Assembly: GCF_030867385.1 (NCBI RefSeq)
Contig: NZ_JAPFBJ010000002.1
Span: 907,001-971,000, forward strand
Source of the DNA: Sphingobium sp. DEHP117
GTDB taxonomy: Bacteria > Pseudomonadota > Alphaproteobacteria > Sphingomonadales > Sphingomonadaceae
DNA length: 64,000 nucleotides
Direction: 5' to 3'
Position numbers and translations under genes: made by a program. The notes under the pieces are model-generated. The model saw only the letters and a list, made by a program, of their open reading frames with translations, was not told the origin of the DNA and made no database searches. Position 1 is the stretch's first letter. Every line of letters starts with the position of its first letter. Shown here piece by piece: positions 61,504 through 64,000 of the stretch.

Positions 61504-62052
61504 GTGACCCTGCTCGGCGCGATCATCGCGGGCGGGGAGGCGCGGCGTTTCGGCGCGGACAAGGCGGCGGCGCGGCTCAATGGCGTGGCGCTGATCGATC
61601 ATGTCGCGCGCGCTCTCGCGCTGCAGACGGATGCGCTGGTCGTCGTCGGGCGAGAGTGGGGTGGGTTGCCCTCGGTCCTGGATCGACCGCGCGGCGGCGA
61701 GGGGCCCTTGGGTGGCCTCAACGCCGCGCTGCATTTCGCGCGCGAGCAGGGGCATGAAGTGGTGTTGTGCGCGGGGTGCGATACCCTGCCGGTGCCGCCA
61801 GATATGGCCGCGCGGCTTTCTCCCGGTCCTGCGGTGGTGGAAGAACACTGGCTGATGGGCTATTGGCCCGCGACACTGGCGGAGGAACTCGACCGCTGGC
61901 TTGCAATTCAGGACGACCGCTCGATCAGGGGCTGGATGCGCGCATGCGGTGCGCGCGTGGTGGCGGTGGACGCCCCCTTTTACAACATCAACACGCCGGA
62001 AGCGCTGGCGCAGGCCGAGGCTGCCCTGTCAAATGGCGCTCAGTCCAGATAG
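61504..62052 (+). CDS. mobA: Molybdenum cofactor guanylyltransferase MobA
   Basis: The start is GTG at 61504, 15 bases after DUF1508. The 182-residue product has GAIIAGGEARRFGADKA, the nucleotidyltransferase loop, then RPRGGEGPLGGLNAAL and CAGCDTLPVPP with the metal Asp, and NINTPEAL near the end. It joins GMP to molybdopterin to make the bis-MGD cofactor used by many molybdoenzymes. The end overlaps the convergent small membrane-protein gene by 13 bases. Confidence 0.93.
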   Translation: MTLLGAIIAGGEARRFGADKAAARLNGVALIDHVARALALQTDALVVVGREWGGLPSVLDRPRGGEGPLGGLNAALHFAREQGHEVVLCAGCDTLPVPPDMAARLSPGPAVVEEHWLMGYWPATLAEELDRWLAIQDDRSIRGWMRACGARVVAVDAPFYNINTPEALAQAEAALSNGAQSR

Positions 62053-62270
62053 CCGAGCTGCGCGCGCATATCGACCGCGTCGATGATCTTGCCGCCGCCC
62101 ATCATCACCGCCGTGCAGCAAGCGAGGAACAGCAGCTTGCCGCCTGTACCTGGATACTGCGCGAGGTAGAGGGCGCCACGATCCACCGCGCCCAATGCCA
62201 GCGCGTAGATCACGGCAAAGGCCTCGAACTTGGTCTTGATCGTGAAAAGGCGGCGAATCCTGGTTAACAT
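62040..62270 (-). CDS. Small two-helix membrane protein under a CtrA-like box
   Basis: The 76-residue product has a basic start, MLTRIRRLFTIKTKFEAF, two hydrophobic segments (about 17-38 and 45-62) and a polar tail with IIDAVDMRAQLGYLD. It is not a Flp pilin. No ribosome site is seen before the ATG, and the ATG lies inside a perfect TTAA-N7-TTAA box, so either the start or the box role needs care. The function is unknown. Confidence 0.65.
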   Translation of the reverse strand: MLTRIRRLFTIKTKFEAFAVIYALALGAVDRGALYLAQYPGTGGKLLFLACCTAVMMGGGKIIDAVDMRAQLGYLD

Positions 62271-62278
62271 TTCGTTAA
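62264..62278. promoter_or_regulatory. CtrA-type box TTAA-N7-TTAA
   Basis: TTAA at 62264-62267 and 62275-62278 are exactly 7 bases apart, the full consensus for the alphaproteobacterial cell-cycle regulator CtrA. The start codon of the 76-residue protein (62268-62270) lies in the spacer. Binding here would be expected to block that gene, or to act on a transcript starting nearby. Confidence 0.5.
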
Positions 62279-62344
62279 ATTAGCGGAGGCGCGCATATCC
62301 GCCAACGCCGTTAACCGCGAATATCGCGTTGATGATCAAACACG

Positions 62345-62373
62345 AAAAAGCCCCGGCGGGTGAGGCCGGGGCT
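62345..62373 (-). terminator. Intrinsic terminator of the etfB-etfA operon
   Basis: AGCCCCGGC (62349-62357) and GCCGGGGCT (62365-62373) form a perfect 9-bp stem with a 7-base loop. On the minus strand it is followed directly by a run of T (A5 at 62345-62349 on the plus strand). It lies 24 bases after the etfA stop. Confidence 0.9.
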
Positions 62374-62396
62374 GATTGCGTTTGCGGATGACCGGC

Positions 62397-63326
62397 TCAG
62401 AGTTTTTCAGTCAGCTCTGGCACGATTTTGAAGAGGTCACCGACGAGGCCGATGTCTGCGACCTGGAAGATGGGGGCGTCCTCGTCCTTGTTGATGGCGA
62501 TGATGGTCTTTGAGTCCTTCATGCCGGCAAGGTGCTGGATGGCGCCGGAGATGCCGACCGCGACGTAGACTTCCGGAGCGACGATCTTGCCGGTCTGGCC
62601 GACCTGATAGTCATTGGGCACATAGCCCGCGTCGACGGCGGCGCGGGATGCGCCGACGGCTGCGCCGAGCTTGTCGGCGAGCGGGAAGATATTCGCCTCG
62701 AATGTTTCGCTGTCCTTGAGGGCCCGGCCGCCCGATACGATGATCTTGGCCGAGGTCAGTTCCGGACGTTCGAGCTTGGCGATCTCCGCGCCGACGAAGC
62801 TGCTCAAAGCCTTGTCGCCGGTGGAGGAGACGGCTTCGATGCTGCCCGCACCGCCCTCTTTCGCCGCCTTCTCGAACGCGGTGCCGCGCACGGTGATGAC
62901 CAGCTTGGCGTCGGACGTCTTCACCGTCGCGATCGCGTTGCCCGCATAGGTCGGACGCGTGAAGGTGTCGGCGCTCTCGACGGAGAGGATGTCGGAAAGC
63001 TGCATCACGTCGAGCAGCGCAGCAACGCGCGGGGCGATGTTCTTGCCGTTGCTGGTCGCGGGCGCGACGAAGGCGTCGTGATGGCTCATGAGATCGACGA
63101 TCAGCGGCGCGATGTTCTCGGCCAGCGCATGGTCGAACGCAGCATCGTCCGCGACATGGACCTTGCCCACGCCCGCGATCTTCGCGGCCTCGGCGGCCAC
63201 ACCGCCGACGCCGCTACCCGCAACGATGAGGTGTACTTCGCCCAGCTTCGATGCCGCGGTAACGGCAGCGAGCGTTGCGTCCTTGAGGGCGCCGCCCTCA
63301 TGCTCAACCCATACCAGCGTCTTCAT
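62397..63326 (-). CDS. etfA: Electron transfer flavoprotein alpha subunit
   Basis: The 309-residue protein begins [18 protein letters not shown] and has the C-terminal FAD domain signature: [36 protein letters not shown] and [13 protein letters not shown]. With EtfB it carries electrons from acyl-CoA and other dehydrogenases to ETF-quinone oxidoreductase. The start overlaps the etfB stop by ATGA, and a clear terminator follows. Confidence 0.97.
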   Translation of the reverse strand: MKTLVWVEHEGGALKDATLAAVTAASKLGEVHLIVAGSGVGGVAAEAAKIAGVGKVHVADDAAFDHALAENIAPLIVDLMSHHDAFVAPATSNGKNIAPRVAALLDVMQLSDILSVESADTFTRPTYAGNAIATVKTSDAKLVITVRGTAFEKAAKEGGAGSIEAVSSTGDKALSSFVGAEIAKLERPELTSAKIIVSGGRALKDSETFEANIFPLADKLGAAVGASRAAVDAGYVPNDYQVGQTGKIVAPEVYVAVGISGAIQHLAGMKDSKTIIAINKDEDAPIFQVADIGLVGDLFKIVPELTEKL

Positions 63327-64000
63327 GCCGCTACTCCCAATGCTTTCAGCTTCGCGACCAGTTCGTCCACGTCGGCAACCTTGATGCCCGCCTGGCGGAC
63401 CGGAGGCTCGGTGACCTTCAGCGTGGTGAGGCGCGGTGCGATATCGACGCCGTAATCCTCCGGCTTCTTCTGCGCCAAGGGCTTCGACTTCGCCTTCATG
63501 ATGTTGGGGAGCGAGGCATAGCGCGGCTCGTTCAGGCGCAGGTCCGTGGTCACGATGGCCGGGAGCTTCAGGCTCACCGTCTCCAGACCGCCATCGACCT
63601 CGCGCGTCACGGCAACGCTATCGCCCGATACCTCAACCTTGCTCGCGAACGTGCCCTGGCCCCAGCCCAGCAGCGCGGCCAGCATCTGGCCGGTCTGGTT
63701 GCTGTCGTCGTCAATCGCCTGCTTGCCCAGAATCACAAGGCTCGGCCCTTCTTCCGCCGCAACCTTCGCCAGCAGCTTCGCAACAGCCAGCGGCTCCACC
63801 TCCGCGTCCGTCTCGATCAGGATCGCGCGGTCCGCGCCCATCGCCAAGGCAGTGCGCAAAGTCTCCTGCGCCTTCGCCGGGCCAACCGACACCGCAACCA
63901 CTTCCGTCGCGACGCCCTTCTCCTTCAACCGCAGCGCTTCCTCAACCGCGATCTCGTCAAACGGGTTCATGCTCATCTTGACGTTCGCAAGATCAACACC
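63323..64000 (-). CDS. etfB: Electron transfer flavoprotein beta subunit (partial, 5' end off window)
   Basis: The frame is open to the last base of the window, giving 225 codons plus stop, and is read [23 protein letters not shown] at its visible N-terminal edge. In EtfB this segment sits about 25 residues from the start, so the true start is just beyond 64000; the internal ATG at 63976 is not the start. [20 protein letters not shown] is the AMP-binding signature. It ends with the recognition-loop region and overlaps etfA. Confidence 0.96.
   Translation of the reverse strand, partial: GVDLANVKMSMNPFDEIAVEEALRLKEKGVATEVVAVSVGPAKAQETLRTALAMGADRAILIETDAEVEPLAVAKLLAKVAAEEGPSLVILGKQAIDDDSNQTGQMLAALLGWGQGTFASKVEVSGDSVAVTREVDGGLETVSLKLPAIVTTDLRLNEPRYASLPNIMKAKSKPLAQKKPEDYGVDIAPRLTTLKVTEPPVRQAGIKVADVDELVAKLKALGVAA

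Noticed and set aside
62040..62270. Flp pilin candidate for the nearby Tad operon
   Set aside because: The protein lacks the Flp pattern of a Gly/Glu-Tyr processing site followed by one long helix; it has two helices and a polar tail.

Overview
This window reads as a chromosomal segment of an alphaproteobacterium, most probably a member of the Sphingomonadales. The DNA is GC-rich throughout. Several genes are typical of the class: an alpha-type SspB, an EipA (DUF1134) envelope protein, an ATP12-type F1-ATPase chaperone, a CBP3-type ubiquinol-cytochrome c chaperone beside DUF177 and BamE, the argH-lipoprotein-lysA block, and an RNase E with a long charged tail. No rRNA, tRNA, CRISPR array, prophage or insertion sequence was recognised. 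Genus cannot be decided by eye.

Layout. (1) 1-20741 is one large surface-glycan locus. On its left, a Wzx-like flippase and a GT39-type glycosyltransferase (minus) diverge from a plus-strand set: a polytopic membrane protein, a PepSY protein, an epimerase-FAD oxidoreductase fusion, a GT2 and a glycosidase-like lipoprotein. These converge on an eleven-gene minus-strand unit: GT2, YbhN-like membrane protein, FAD oxidoreductase, polysaccharide deacetylase, CmoA-like methyltransferase, hexapeptide acyltransferase, acyl carrier protein, SDR, AMP-forming acyl ligase, LuxE-like and LuxC-like proteins. The last five genes look like a dedicated acyl activation and reduction module, with no luciferase nearby. 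This is the best candidate here for an undescribed system. (2) 20911-26006 holds DUF1993, hisF-hisA-hisH-hisB, sspB, a small membrane protein and gmk. (3) 26170-27753 is a visibly less GC-rich pair (Sel1 repeats; secreted NTF2-like), followed by a 599-base gap. (4) 28353-32902 is a minus-strand run: ATP12, small membrane protein, HAD phosphatase, RluA-family synthase, fluoride channel, lipoprotein, TlpA-like thioredoxin. (5) 32901-38999 runs plus: argH, LptM-like lipoprotein, lysA, siroheme synthase N-domain, CorA-type transporter, eipA, hemerythrin. (6) 39020-45625 has DUF177, CBP3, bamE, DsbA-like, M48 protease and rne. (7) 46132-51993 has amidase, PBP1A, prfB, a lipoprotein-like methyltransferase and DUF1905. 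(8) 52052-59142 is a Tad/Cpa pilus operon that lacks the TadA/CpaF ATPase and any pilin. (9) 59162-64000 has an alpha/beta hydrolase, a DAO-type oxidoreductase, DUF1508, mobA, a small membrane protein under a CtrA-like box, and etfA/etfB, the last running off the right end.

Genes are tightly packed. Many neighbours share ATGA or TGATG start-stop overlaps, which indicates translational coupling and helped choose starts. Notable non-coding signals are a 32-bp hairpin between hisA and hisF whose mismatches become G-U pairs only on the gene strand, a 124-base three-stem palindromic element between mrcA and prfB, an intrinsic terminator with no upstream gene in the rne/amidase gap, four apparently leaderless promoters, and a perfect TTAA-N7-TTAA box over a start codon. 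All functional statements are read from motifs and context by eye; no database search was run.
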